Assembly (NCBI GenBank): GCA_046350555.1
Contig: JAXMAF010000035.1
Coordinates: 1 to 47,358, forward strand
Source of the DNA: JAXMAF01 sp046350555
GTDB taxonomy: Bacteria; Planctomycetota; Phycisphaerae; Phycisphaerales; SM1A02
Length of the DNA stretch: 47,358 nucleotides
Reading direction: 5' to 3'
A model generated the notes under the pieces. The model made no database searches. It saw only the letters and a program-made list of their open reading frames with translations, and was not told the DNA's origin. Position 1 is the stretch's first letter; each line of letters begins with the position of its first letter. Shown one piece after another: positions 25,246 to 34,406 of the stretch. Both the position numbers and the translations under genes were made by a program.

Positions 25246-25271
25246 GTGTAAAAACCACCTAGTGTGGTGGT
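25246..25271 (-). terminator. Intrinsic terminator of the uracil-DNA glycosylase gene
   Basis: On the minus strand ACCACC, an ACACTA loop and GGTGGT are followed by TTTTTACACC. The stem starts at the first base of the stop codon complement (25271), so the stop codon abuts the hairpin. Confidence 0.7.
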
Positions 25272-26128
25272 CATGTCAGAGTGGCAGCCCGCTCCCGGAG
25301 CTTCGCCGCCACAGCCTGCATGTCGCTCCACACCTGCCGGCGCGTCTCGAGCGTGTAGTTGCGGAGCAGGTACGCGGGGTGGAACGTCGGCATCACGGGG
25401 ATCACGAGCTCGCCATCGCGGTACTCGGCCCAGGCGCCGCGCATGCGCGTGATTCCCTTCTCGACGTTCAGCACCAGCTTCGTCGCCGGTCCGCCCAGCG
25501 TGACGATCGCGCGCGGACGGATGATCTGGATCTGCCGCTTCAGGTACGGACCGCAGGCGTCCACCTCGTGTTGGAGCGGCGTGCGGTTGTCCGGCGGTCT
25601 CGACTTGAGGACGTTGGCGATGTAGACGTCGCCGCGCGCGAGTCCCATCGCGGCGATGATCTCGTCGAGCTTCTGTCCAGCGCGGCCGACGAAGGGACGA
25701 CCGAGCGCATCCTCGGTCTCGCCGGGGGCCTCGCCGATGAACATGAGCGCGGCGGCCGCGTCGCCTTCGCCGAAGACCGTCCGCCGATGCGCCGTCGCGG
25801 TGGTGCAGTGCGGACACCGGGCGTCGTGCTCCTCGCGAAGCGCGTCGAGCCGTCGCTGGCGCTCGGCGTCGCGCACGGGAGCGATCGCTGCGACCGGTGC
25901 GGGTGGCGCGGGCGCGCGCGGCTCCGGCGCGCTCTTCGGCCGCGGCGGCGCGGCGCGGGGCGCTTCCGACGCCGGCGCGGCGGTGCGGAGGGTCGGAGGA
26001 CTCGTCCCGCGATCGCCACCCGCCGCGGCGCGCTCGCGCGGCGGCGCGAAGTCGACGCCAAGCAGCAGGTCCGCGGCGCGCAGCAGCGCCGCGTCGCGCG
26101 CCACGGTGCTCGATCGTTCCTCGGCCAT
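25271..26128 (-). CDS. Family 4-like uracil-DNA glycosylase with a changed Fe-S ligand
   Basis: 285 residues; removes uracil from DNA in base excision repair. After an Ala/Pro-rich N-terminal ~95 residues, the catalytic domain begins with CPHC (105-108). It has MFIGEAPGETEDALGRPFVG, a motif of families 4 and 5, then VYIANVLKSRPPDNRTP, DACGPYLKRQ and the C-terminal MPTFHPAYLLR. In Thermotoga-type family 4 enzymes the 4Fe-4S ligands are CxxC, the Cys of VVKC and the Cys of AACG. Here CxxC and Cys192 are kept, but the third position is Ser176, at the expected 16-residue spacing. The start at MAEERSS is the only Met near the N-terminus that fits. Expected as a single gene with its own terminator. 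Confidence 0.9.
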   Translation of the reverse strand: MAEERSSTVARDAALLRAADLLLGVDFAPPRERAAAGGDRGTSPPTLRTAAPASEAPRAAPPRPKSAPEPRAPAPPAPVAAIAPVRDAERQRRLDALREEHDARCPHCTTATAHRRTVFGEGDAAAALMFIGEAPGETEDALGRPFVGRAGQKLDEIIAAMGLARGDVYIANVLKSRPPDNRTPLQHEVDACGPYLKRQIQIIRPRAIVTLGGPATKLVLNVEKGITRMRGAWAEYRDGELVIPVMPTFHPAYLLRNYTLETRRQVWSDMQAVAAKLRERAATLT

Positions 26129-26698
26129 CGTGCGACCAGCGTATCGCCTCTCCGCGGCGATGCGTGCCTCGGGAAGGCGCCTCGATGTCGCCCGCTTCGT
26201 CCGGAAACAACCAACCGTCGCACCGGCGCGCCGTGCGCCGTCGACCCGCGCGCCCGTCGCCCGTTTCAGCGACGATTGCTGCCGGCGGCCCAGCGGCGCG
26301 CGTCGTTCCGGTCCCACGAAGGGCCCTGGAACCTGCGCTGCGAAACGCTCCAAGCGGCGGCGGAGCAAGCGAATTTGCGTGATGGGACCTCCGATGCGTC
26401 GATTGCCGGGTACGTTATGAACGTTGCATCGTCATCGAACCCTGCACCATCGCGGACGTACGCTGGCGGTGCGCGATGACGATGCTCGACCAGTCCCAGG
26501 CGCATCCCAGTCGACCTCCATGCGTTGGACCTCTCCCTTGCGACTTCAGCTCTCGACAGGACCGCGTCGGGCGCAGGGCGAGGATCGACCGGGACACGCG
26601 CCACGCACCCATCGCCTGAACCGCGCCTCGACCGCCTCGCCGCCGCCTTCGACAGGCACGCCGCCTGGCCCTTGAACATTCCCTGGAAGGAGTACGAG
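26129..26698. other. Intergenic region upstream of the five-repeat secreted protein
   Basis: No gene recognised in 570 bases. It lies between divergent genes, so promoters for both must be here. A diverged copy of the ~98-bp element occupies about 26500-26600. The AT-richer patch near 26365-26425 (GCGAATTTGCG, GTACGTTATGAACGTT) stands out in composition and would be a reasonable place to look for a promoter. Confidence 0.45.
26500..26600 (+). repeat. Dispersed ~98-bp element, copy 4 (diverged)
   Basis: The left side CGCATCCCAGTCGACCTCCA and TGCGTTGGACC matches the family, and the right end GAGGATCGACCGGGACACGC keeps the GATC-ACTGGGAC pattern with changes. The middle is largely unlike the other copies. 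The outer edge reads CGCATCCCAGT rather than GGATTCCAGT, as if the two arms had been made alike. Confidence 0.6.
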
Positions 26699-29644
26699 AT
26701 GACGCCCCGTTGCTCGCTCGCCGCCGTGAGCGCCACGATCCTCGCCAGCGCCGCTGCGGCGCAGACCGCGTTCCTTGGACCGACCCCCTACCTCAGCAAG
26801 GCCGACAGCCCGTTCGACCTCAACGACCTTGGATACACCTTCGTCCTGGAGGACTTCGAGGATGGCACGCTCGACCTTCCGGGCGTCTTCCTCAGCGTCG
26901 GTTCCGTGAAGGGACCGGGCCCGACGACCGACTCGGTCGACGCCGACGACGGCGCCATCGACGGCGTCGGCACGAACGGCCACTCGTGGGGCGCGCCGGC
27001 CGGCTCCGTCCTCTTCATCGGCTTCGACGACGTGGCCCTTGGCGGCCTTCCCACGCACGTTGGGTTCGTCTGGACCGACGGCGGCCCGAACGCCGGCGTG
27101 ACCATCGTCGCGCTCGGTCCCAACGGATCGTTCCTCGGCCAGTTCCTGCCGACCCTCGGCGACGCGTTCGACGGGACGGTGGGTGACGACCGCTTCATCG
27201 GGATCACGAATCCCGGTGGGATCTCGGCGATCACGATCTCCAACGTGCTCGGCGCGCTCGAGATCGACCACATCCAGTTCGAGCTTCCGATCCCGAGCCA
27301 GGCGGCCTTCATCCCCGCCAGGCCGTACACGTCGATCGCGGACAGCCCGTGTGGCATCGTGACGCCGGGCGTTGACCATGGACTGGTCGACTTCGAGTCC
27401 GGTGACATGCTCGCCTACGGCGCAACCATCTCCGCGAACTACTTCGTTCCGCCCAGCTCCTTCACCGACTCGGTCGACTTCGACGACGGCGCGCTGGACG
27501 GCCACGGCGTGGGCGGGCACTCGGTGGCGCAGGTGACGGGCGTTCCGCTCGTCGTGACCTTCGACGCCGCGCGGCTGGGCGGCCTTCCGAAGCACGTCGG
27601 CGCCGTCGTCACCGACATCTCCCCCGGACCGCATCACGTCCGGATGCAGGCCTTCGGCGACAACAACACCGTCCTTGGCGACCACACCTATGTCATCGTC
27701 GGCGACGACAACGGCAACGGCGACACGGCCGAGGATCGCTTCATCGGTCTCGACGCGCTGGTCGGCGTGACCCGCGTCGAGATCACCGGCATCGACTCGA
27801 ACATCGAGGTCGACCACATCCAGTACGACATCCCGACACCCCCGACGGGATCGCTCGATCCCGTTCCCTACACGTCGACCGCCGACAGCCCCTTCGGGAT
27901 CGTGACGCGCGGCGTCGATCACGAGGTGGTCGACTTCGAGGACGGAACCGCGAACGCCTACGGCGCGACGATCGACGTCGAGTTCATCATTCCGCCGTCG
28001 CCCGGCACCGATTCGGTCGACGCCGACGATGGGGTCATCGACGGCAGCGGCAGCGGCGGCTGGTCAGCGGCCGCGATCATGGGAAGCCCGATCACGGTGG
28101 AGTTCGATTCCGCGGTGCTGGGAGGACTGCCCAAGCAGTTCGGCGTGGTGGTGACCGATCTCGGCGAAGGCCCGCACGCCGTGCTGCTGCGCCTGTTCGA
28201 CGCGGACAACGCGATGATCGCGACGCGCACGTACACGATCTCCGGCGACGACAGCGCCGACGGCACGACCGCCGAGGACCGCTTCATCGGCGCGACGACC
28301 ACGGTGGGCATCGCCCGCGCGGTCTTCATCCCGCTCAACACGAACATCGAGTTCGACCATGTCCAGTACCAGATCCCGACGCCGCCGGCGCTCACCTACC
28401 TGCCGGCGACCCCCTATCTCAAGCTGGCCGACAGCCCGTTCAACATCCAGGAGCCGGGCGTCGACTTCGGCGTGATCGACTTCGAGGATGGCGCCGCCGA
28501 CCCCTACGGCGCGGCGCTCACGATCAGCTACATCGTCGATCCGGGCCCGGTGACCGATTCGGTCGACGCCGATGACGGAGTCGTCGACGGCAGCGGCAAT
28601 GGCGGGCACTCCGGCGCCGAGGTCACCGGCGTTCCGATCAAGGTGACCTTCGACGCGGACCTGCTCGGCGCCCTGCCGACGAAGTTCGGCGCCGTGATCA
28701 CCGACATCGCGACGGGTCCGCATGGCGTGATCCTCCGCGCCTACGACGCCAACAACGCCCTGCTCGGCACGAAGACCTTCACGATCGTCGGCGACGGCAG
28801 CGCCACGGGCGAGACGGCGGAGGACCGCTTCATCGGCTTCACCAGCGCCGTCGGCGTGGCGCGGGCGGAGATCGTCGCGGTCGACTCCAACATCGAGATC
28901 GACCACGTCCAGTACAACATCACCACGCCGTCGGCGCTCACGTTCCTCGCCCCGACGCCGTACGTGAAGGTCGCCGACAGTCCCCTTGGAATCACGAACC
29001 CGGGCACGGACTTCGTCGTGATCGACTTCGAGACCACCGACGCTCCGCTCGGCGGGGACCTGACGATCAGCTACATCATCGATCCAAGCCCCTTCACCGA
29101 CTCGGTCGACGCCGACGACGGCGTGGTCGACGGCAACGGGGCGAGCGGCCATTCGGGGGCCGAGCTCGCGGGAATCCCGATCGTCGTCGTCTTCGACGGC
29201 GCCGCGCTCGGCGGACTGCCGACCAAGGTCGGGGCGGTCGTCACCGACATCGCCAGCGGACCGCACAAGGTCAAGATGCGGGCGTTCGGCGAGAACGACG
29301 CGATCCTCGGCTCCAAGACGTACACGATCGTCGGCGACGACAGCTTTGGCGGCACCACCGCCGAGGATCGCTTCATCGGGTTCACCAGCACCGCCGGCGT
29401 GGCGCGCCTGGAGATCGTGCCGATCGACTCCAACATCGAGATCGACCACATCCAGTACAACATCACGCCGCCTCCGCCGCCGGAGAACCCGGCCGACCTC
29501 AACACCGACGGAGTCGTCGACGGCGCCGACCTCGCCATCGTGCTCGCCAACTGGGGCGGCGCGGGCGTCGGCGACATCAACGACGACGGCATCATCGATG
29601 GCGCCGACCTGGCGTCGGTGCTCGCCGCGTGGACGGCGATGTAG
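26699..29644 (+). CDS. Large secreted protein with five ~180-residue repeats and a dockerin-like tail
   Basis: 981 residues from ATG 26699, preceded by AAGGAG 8 bases upstream. A signal peptide (SLAAVSATILASAAAAQ) is followed by five tandem domains starting near residues 23, 201, 383, 564 and 746. Each carries ADSPFGI-like, VDFEDG, TDSVDADDGVIDGSG, FDAxxLGGLPxxVGAVVTD, ETAEDRFIG and NIEIDHVQY words. Repeats 2 to 5 are closest to each other; the first is most diverged. Residues ~930-981 hold two EF-hand-like loops (ADLNTDGVVDGADLAIVL and DINDDGIIDGADLASVLAAW), the full two-loop dockerin pattern. The many Asp-rich loops suggest calcium binding. Function unknown; an extracellular or surface structural/adhesive role is inference. 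Confidence 0.85.
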   Translation: MTPRCSLAAVSATILASAAAAQTAFLGPTPYLSKADSPFDLNDLGYTFVLEDFEDGTLDLPGVFLSVGSVKGPGPTTDSVDADDGAIDGVGTNGHSWGAPAGSVLFIGFDDVALGGLPTHVGFVWTDGGPNAGVTIVALGPNGSFLGQFLPTLGDAFDGTVGDDRFIGITNPGGISAITISNVLGALEIDHIQFELPIPSQAAFIPARPYTSIADSPCGIVTPGVDHGLVDFESGDMLAYGATISANYFVPPSSFTDSVDFDDGALDGHGVGGHSVAQVTGVPLVVTFDAARLGGLPKHVGAVVTDISPGPHHVRMQAFGDNNTVLGDHTYVIVGDDNGNGDTAEDRFIGLDALVGVTRVEITGIDSNIEVDHIQYDIPTPPTGSLDPVPYTSTADSPFGIVTRGVDHEVVDFEDGTANAYGATIDVEFIIPPSPGTDSVDADDGVIDGSGSGGWSAAAIMGSPITVEFDSAVLGGLPKQFGVVVTDLGEGPHAVLLRLFDADNAMIATRTYTISGDDSADGTTAEDRFIGATTTVGIARAVFIPLNTNIEFDHVQYQIPTPPALTYLPATPYLKLADSPFNIQEPGVDFGVIDFEDGAADPYGAALTISYIVDPGPVTDSVDADDGVVDGSGNGGHSGAEVTGVPIKVTFDADLLGALPTKFGAVITDIATGPHGVILRAYDANNALLGTKTFTIVGDGSATGETAEDRFIGFTSAVGVARAEIVAVDSNIEIDHVQYNITTPSALTFLAPTPYVKVADSPLGITNPGTDFVVIDFETTDAPLGGDLTISYIIDPSPFTDSVDADDGVVDGNGASGHSGAELAGIPIVVVFDGAALGGLPTKVGAVVTDIASGPHKVKMRAFGENDAILGSKTYTIVGDDSFGGTTAEDRFIGFTSTAGVARLEIVPIDSNIEIDHIQYNITPPPPPENPADLNTDGVVDGADLAIVLANWGGAGVGDINDDGIIDGADLASVLAAWTAM

Positions 29645-29770
29645 GAGACGACCGTCGGGGGCGGCACCCTCGCCGCGACCGTTCGACACGACCAACGCGC
29701 GGCAGGCTGCCCCGAGGCAGCCGGCCGCGCGGTCCCGGGGCTCGCCGCGATCCGCGCAGGGAGGAAACCG

Positions 29771-31990
29771 TCAGGGCGCGATGGGCGTCTCGTGCACGTC
29801 GCGCAGCACGACCCGCGGAGCGAAGCCGCGTCCTTCCGGACCCCGCTCGAGCCGGACGGCCTCGGCGACGACGCGATAGGCGACGACCTCGCGCAGGTCG
29901 ATCTCGCCGAATCTCGGCGAACGCCGAGGATCGGCGATGATGTGATGAGGCCAGAAGTTCGCGATCGCGGCGAAGGGCGCGCCGGGGACGACCCCGATGC
30001 GCGGTCGTCCGTCGACGCCCGAGCGCGAGAGCGCCCACTCGTGGTGACGGCGCAGCACGGTGTCGATGTCGGCGGCGCTGCACGACGCCTCGAACGTGCT
30101 CGGTGGATGCGTCGCGAGGGTGCCGTCGTCGGAGGCCTGCTTCACCGACCATTCGTCCGTCGTCGCCCACGTGTCGGTTGGAAAGAACGCCGACCCCGCG
30201 GGAGGGAAGACACCGCATGCGACGCGATAGGAGCCGGACGCGAAGAAGGTCGACGGGACCGCGACCACGCTGCCATCGGCGAGGATCGCCTCGAAGCGCA
30301 CGCGGTTCAGCGCCGCGGTGTCGAACCAGCCGAGGCGGACCGTCTCCATGAAGAGCGGCTGGAGCAGGATCGTCGCGAGCGCCGCGGCGCCGGGGATGAA
30401 TCGCTTCGGCCACGACGAGCCGGATGTCGCGCGGGGCCTCGCGTCGACCTCGCGCGCGGTCTCGGCGCGGATCACCGCCTCGTCGGCGCCCTTCGACCAC
30501 GCATCGCGCATGCGCCAGAGTCCCGCGGCCAGCGCCAGGTCCAGCCCGATCCATTTCCAGAAGAGAAGCCCGGTCGCGAAGAAGATCCCAAGGTGCAGCG
30601 CCGCGCCCAGCAGGAGCGCCGCGACCATCCAGCGCAGGCGAAAGACCGCAACCAGCGGCAGGAACTCGATGGCCAGCGTCGTCGCGTTGACCAGGACGCG
30701 CGTGGCGGCGATCGTGTCGTGCGTTCCCTCCGCGAGCCCCAGCGCCGAGGCCGGCGACCAGACCCCGAGCGCATCGGAGACGCGCACCAGCGTCTCGGTT
30801 CGATTGTGCAGCAGCCACTCCGTCCAGGTCGGCGAGATCCGGATCTTCTCCCACGCCGACGCCACGTAATTGCCAAGCTGGAGGGCGGCGGCCAACGGGA
30901 GCAGATGGACGAAGATCGTCGGAACGCGACGACCAAGCCACGCCTGGACGACCACGCCGACAAGCAGCACGCTGGCGACGGCGGCCACCGGCAGCCAGTC
31001 GGCCGAGACGTTCGGAAAGCCCGTCAACTCCACCGCGGCGACCCGCTTCCACGCCATGATCGCCAGCAGCAGGGCGGCCAGCGACGGTCTGAACCACGCG
31101 GCGACGAGGAGCGCCGCGCAGGCCCATGGCGCGAGCGCTTCGATCATCGCGGCCGAGCCTGCGCCAGCCAGCACGCGGTCCGGGGCGTTGATGGTGGCGG
31201 TCGCAGCGAAGAACGCGAGGATCGCGGCGATCGTCCGCAACGACAGCGTCGGCCCGCTGGGAACCGTCGCCGGCGCCGCCGGGCGTCGCGACGACGAGCG
31301 CGCGGGAAGACCCGCCAGCGCCAGGCCACCGGCGATCCACCAGCGCAGCGCCGAGCTGGCCGGCGACTCGACGATCGGTCGCAGGAACGCCACGCCCGTC
31401 GCCATCGCGGCGACCGCGATCGCAAGATGGAACAGCATGCCGCGCACGTCGGCCGACGCGAGCGCCCTGCGGACGCCCGCATTGGCCGCGACGTTCGTCG
31501 CGGCCGGGCAGGCAAGGGCGACAAGGGCCAGCCAGAGCCATGCCACGCGCGGGCTCGACACCAGCACGACCTCGTACCGGCGACCGTTGGCGCGAGGGTC
31601 GCTCCTGTCGCCGGGAGCGAAGTAGAGCGTGTCGCCCCAATGCGACCAGCCGCGCGATCCGTCGGCGAGCGCCGCGTGAAGCCGGTGCGGGGCACCGAGC
31701 GGGACACCGTCCTCAAGCATGACGGTCCGCGACGCCGTTGGATCGCCGACCGTGTCGGTGCGGATCGTGCTGGTCAGTCGATCGAGCGCCGAACGGCTGG
31801 TCCGCCACGATCCGAGATCGACCTGCCACGGCGCCGCTTCACCCACGATCGTGGCGGGCTCGACCACAACCCGCACAAGGCCGACGTCCGGCCGATGTCC
31901 CCGCGCCCAGAGGCCCATGGAGACCAGCGCCAACGCGACACCGATGACCCAGAGGGGGGTCGTGTGCCGGTCGACTGGAATCCGTGTCAC
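29771..31990 (-). CDS. Polytopic membrane protein, possibly HTTM-like
   Basis: Up to 739 residues from GTG 31990; a start inside the first helix region is also possible because the first 10 codons overlap a fragment of the dispersed repeat (TCGACTGGAATCCGTGT, plus strand). About twelve hydrophobic segments are visible, starting with LWVIGVALALVSMGLWA. The segment pair LGNYVASAWEKIRISPTWTE and LHLGIFFATGLLFWKWIGLD resembles the HTTM domain found in vitamin K-dependent carboxylase-like proteins, but the match is weak. The last ~190 residues are soluble, with FEAILADGSVVAVPSTFF and HHIIADPRRSPRFGEIDLRE. The downstream space to the preceding gene is short (126 bases). Function unknown. Confidence 0.75.
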   Translation of the reverse strand: MTRIPVDRHTTPLWVIGVALALVSMGLWARGHRPDVGLVRVVVEPATIVGEAAPWQVDLGSWRTSRSALDRLTSTIRTDTVGDPTASRTVMLEDGVPLGAPHRLHAALADGSRGWSHWGDTLYFAPGDRSDPRANGRRYEVVLVSSPRVAWLWLALVALACPAATNVAANAGVRRALASADVRGMLFHLAIAVAAMATGVAFLRPIVESPASSALRWWIAGGLALAGLPARSSSRRPAAPATVPSGPTLSLRTIAAILAFFAATATINAPDRVLAGAGSAAMIEALAPWACAALLVAAWFRPSLAALLLAIMAWKRVAAVELTGFPNVSADWLPVAAVASVLLVGVVVQAWLGRRVPTIFVHLLPLAAALQLGNYVASAWEKIRISPTWTEWLLHNRTETLVRVSDALGVWSPASALGLAEGTHDTIAATRVLVNATTLAIEFLPLVAVFRLRWMVAALLLGAALHLGIFFATGLLFWKWIGLDLALAAGLWRMRDAWSKGADEAVIRAETAREVDARPRATSGSSWPKRFIPGAAALATILLQPLFMETVRLGWFDTAALNRVRFEAILADGSVVAVPSTFFASGSYRVACGVFPPAGSAFFPTDTWATTDEWSVKQASDDGTLATHPPSTFEASCSAADIDTVLRRHHEWALSRSGVDGRPRIGVVPGAPFAAIANFWPHHIIADPRRSPRFGEIDLREVVAYRVVAEAVRLERGPEGRGFAPRVVLRDVHETPIAP

Positions 31991-31996
31991 ACCTCG

Positions 31997-32542
31997 TTAC
32001 GCCTTGGTCTGGAACATCGACTGCGTTCGCAGGACGAGCCCACAGTCGCTTCGCAGGTGGTAGGCCTGGATGTGCACCTCGTTGCGATACCGCTGGATGT
32101 CCAGCAAGGAGAGGTTCGGCTTCCCGAGCTCGTCCGTCCACGCCGAGACGAGCGAGTTGGACTCGCGGCTGTGGTGGAGCATCTCCTTGTACGTGCCGAG
32201 GTAGAGGTGCTCCGAGAGCGTCTCGGTCTGGATCGTGGTCATGTAGATCAGCCGATCCGAGATCCGCTCTTCGTGATCCCGCTCGCCGGCACATGGGAAG
32301 CTCGACATCAGGCCGCGGTCGGGAACCTGGTCGCCCTGGTCGGTGACGAGCTCGCAGATGCAGGCCCCATCGTGCTGGAACCGGACGACGTGGCCACCCC
32401 GGAAGATCCAGGCCTCCAGGTCGTAGTCGCCGTGCTCGATCCGGCGTCGGGCGTCGATCCCGAAGAACTCGGGGTGGACCGCCTTGCGGAAGAGCAGCAT
32501 GTTGTACGCTTGGAGACTGGAGGTCTTGGACAACGAGTTCAT
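31997..32542 (-). CDS. DUF2617-family protein
   Basis: 181 residues from ATG 32542, or shorter from ATG 32500 (MLLFRKAVHPEFF). The pattern matches the uncharacterised DUF2617 family: KAVHPEFFGIDARRRIEHGD, FRGGHVVRFQHDG, CELVTDQGDQVPDRGL, PCAGERDHEE, TTIQTETLSEHLYLGTY and the C-terminal HLRSDCGLVLRTQSMFQ. The family is common in planctomycetes and has no known function. It ends 6 bases before the start of the downstream membrane gene on the same strand, so these two probably form an operon. rnpB lies upstream on the same strand. Confidence 0.8.
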   Translation of the reverse strand: MNSLSKTSSLQAYNMLLFRKAVHPEFFGIDARRRIEHGDYDLEAWIFRGGHVVRFQHDGACICELVTDQGDQVPDRGLMSSFPCAGERDHEERISDRLIYMTTIQTETLSEHLYLGTYKEMLHHSRESNSLVSAWTDELGKPNLSLLDIQRYRNEVHIQAYHLRSDCGLVLRTQSMFQTKA

Positions 32543-32811
32543 GAAGGTTCTCAGAGATTCGCGCTTGCGGATCGGAAGGCTCCGCGCCCCTGGGCGGTCG
32601 AGGCCCGCGGTTTGGGCGAGATTGTCCCCGGATTCGGACCGAAAACAAGGATCATGCCCGAATTTCGTGACCCCACCCATTGGGGCGAGGCACGTGAAGC
32701 ATCAACTTATTGACTCAGCGTAGGGTGCCGCGGTGGAGAAGCTGACGTTTCCGGACGAGACCGGAGCGGTCCATGGCTCGTCGAGAAATCCCTGCAGGCA
32801 TCTCCGGCAGG

Positions 32812-32838
32812 GAAACGACGAACCCTTGCGGGTTCGTC
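32812..32838 (-). terminator. Intrinsic terminator of rnpB
   Basis: GACGAACCC and GGGTTCGTC form a 9-bp stem with a GCAA tetraloop on the minus strand, followed by GTTTCCC. It immediately follows the 3' end of the RNase P RNA. Confidence 0.8.
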
Positions 32839-33262
32839 GCCGCTGCAGGACGTAAGCCGAATTCTGTTCGCTCCGCCGGAGGTCCGGCGAAGCGGGGCGA
32901 CCATTTCTCTGCGGCTGCCGTTGCCGACAGCCTGAAGCACGCTACCCGCCTCCACGCCCGCGGACCGCGGGGGTGCCGGCGAACGCTTGCGCGCCGACGG
33001 CTCGGAGGCTGTTTGCGCTTGCACGCGGTGGGGTTTGCCGTGCCCCGGGCGTCGCCGTCCGGGCGGTGCGCTCTTACCGCACCGTTTCACCCTTGCCTGC
33101 GGCCGATGCCCTTTCGGGAACGGTCGCATCGGCGGTCTCTTCTCTGTGGCACTTTCCCTGGCCCCGCGGTGGAGCCGGTGGGTGTTGCCCACCACCGTGT
33201 CCTGTCGTGTTCGGACTTTCCTCCGCGGCAGATCTGCCGCGGCGGTCGCGTGTCCTGCTCCG
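32839..33262 (-). ncRNA. rnpB: RNase P RNA (bacterial type A-like)
   Basis: The catalytic RNA that matures tRNA 5' ends. On the minus strand, the universally conserved blocks occur in order and spacing: GAGGAAAGTCCG near the 5' end (complement at 33212-33223), CCAGGGAAAGTGCCACAGAG, AAGGGTGAAACGGTGCGGTA with AGAGCGCACCG (complement about 33064-33094), GCAAACCCCACC and, near the 3' end, ACAGAATTCGGCTTA (complement 32853-32867). The terminal helix is visible as GCAGGAC (5') pairing with GTCCTGC (3', complement 32845-32851). Ends are estimated from this helix, so a few bases of uncertainty remain. An intrinsic terminator follows. Several open frames cross this region but are artefacts. Confidence 0.97.
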
Positions 33263-33340
33263 CATGATACGGAGGGTCGTGGTCGCGGTTCGCGAGGGCG
33301 CGTCACGAGGGCGCGCACCGCCCGCGCGCTAACCTCTCTC

Positions 33341-34406
33341 GTGAACGCGCCGCCGTGCCGTCTCGCCGTCTGGTGCAGCGCGGACCAGTCGGATCTCATC
33401 CGTCGCGTCGTCGCGGTGGGACGATTCGAGCTCGTGGGCCTCTGCGCGGTCGATGGCGTCCAGACCGCGCCCTTGGCACGAACCCTCGGGACGAGCGTCG
33501 TCGACGACCCGCGGCAACTCGCGTCCCTTGAGGTCGACGCGCTCTGGCTGGCCGCCGACGGCGAACTGGCGCCGGAGACGCTCGCGCTGCTTGCCGCGTC
33601 CGGCAACGTCGTCGCCTCGGCGCTTCATCCGGCGACCCTCGCCGCGCACACCCTGTCGTTTCGCGCCGGATCGCGCGCCACCTCCGCTCCCCGTCCCGCG
33701 CCGCTCTGCGCCGATCTCCTCCTCGGTGACGGTGGCGACGAGTTGCTGCGGCAATTCGGTGCGATCGAAGGCGCCTGCGTCTCGCTGGGCGCGTCGACGG
33801 CGCTCGGCGGCCTTGGCGCGCGCGTCCTCGATCTCGCCGATCTGGCCCTTCGCACGATCGGTGTTCCGGAGACCGTGCTTGCGTCGTTTGTTCCCGCCGC
33901 CGGTGGAAGCGGAATCGAGCGAGACGACCTGCGCGGCCTCGCCGGGACGATGAGCGTGCAGATGCGCGGTCCGGCGGCGACGATCGCCGCGATCCTCTCC
34001 ACGCGTGCGCGACGGCTGGCGGGCGAGCTTCCTCGGCCCCGCCGGGCGGCTCGATGCTGGACCGCGCGCCGTGGCGTGGTTCGATCCCGATGGCGCTCAA
34101 GTCGACGAACACCGGCCGGCTCCCGACGTCGCCGCCGCGCGCTCCGACGACGACGGGGCGACCGCGTTGGATTCGGCGGGCTCCGTCTCGGATCCCATGA
34201 TCGCGGCGATCGCGGCGCTCGCGACCGCACTGCGGCGCGGCGCCGCGGCGCAGAGGGAGGGCGCGACGGAGATCCGCACGGTGCCGGCCAACGACCTGGT
34301 CGGTGCGCTGGCCGTCTGCGAGGCCGTTCGGCTGAGCTGCCGGACGGGCTCGCCGGAATCTCCGGCGGCGCTCATGGAGACGCTGGCGGCGCCTCGGTCA
34401 GCCTGA
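33341..34406 (+). CDS. Rossmann-fold oxidoreductase-like protein, frameshifted
   Basis: GTG 33341 opens MNAPPCRLAVWCSADQSDL; the N-terminal ~110 residues have the alternating beta/alpha pattern of Gfo/Idh/MocA-type NAD(P)-binding proteins (VGRFELVGLCAVDG, VDDPRQLASLEVDALWLAAD, LLAASGNVVASALHP). Near base 34005 the frame changes by one base: the first frame becomes Arg/Pro-rich, while the other continues sensibly with DGWRASFLGPAGRLDAGPRA, WFDPDGAQVDEHRP and LVGALAVCEAVRLSC to a stop at 34406. About 354 residues in total, normal for the family. The C-terminal ALAVCEAVRLS-type helix is typical of these oxidoreductases. The classical GxGxxG motif is not obvious, so the family is tentative. Confidence 0.6.

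Noticed and set aside
32707..33606. Open frames on both strands across the rnpB region
   Set aside because: The sequence is RNase P RNA with conserved blocks in order; the predicted peptides are biased and without homology.
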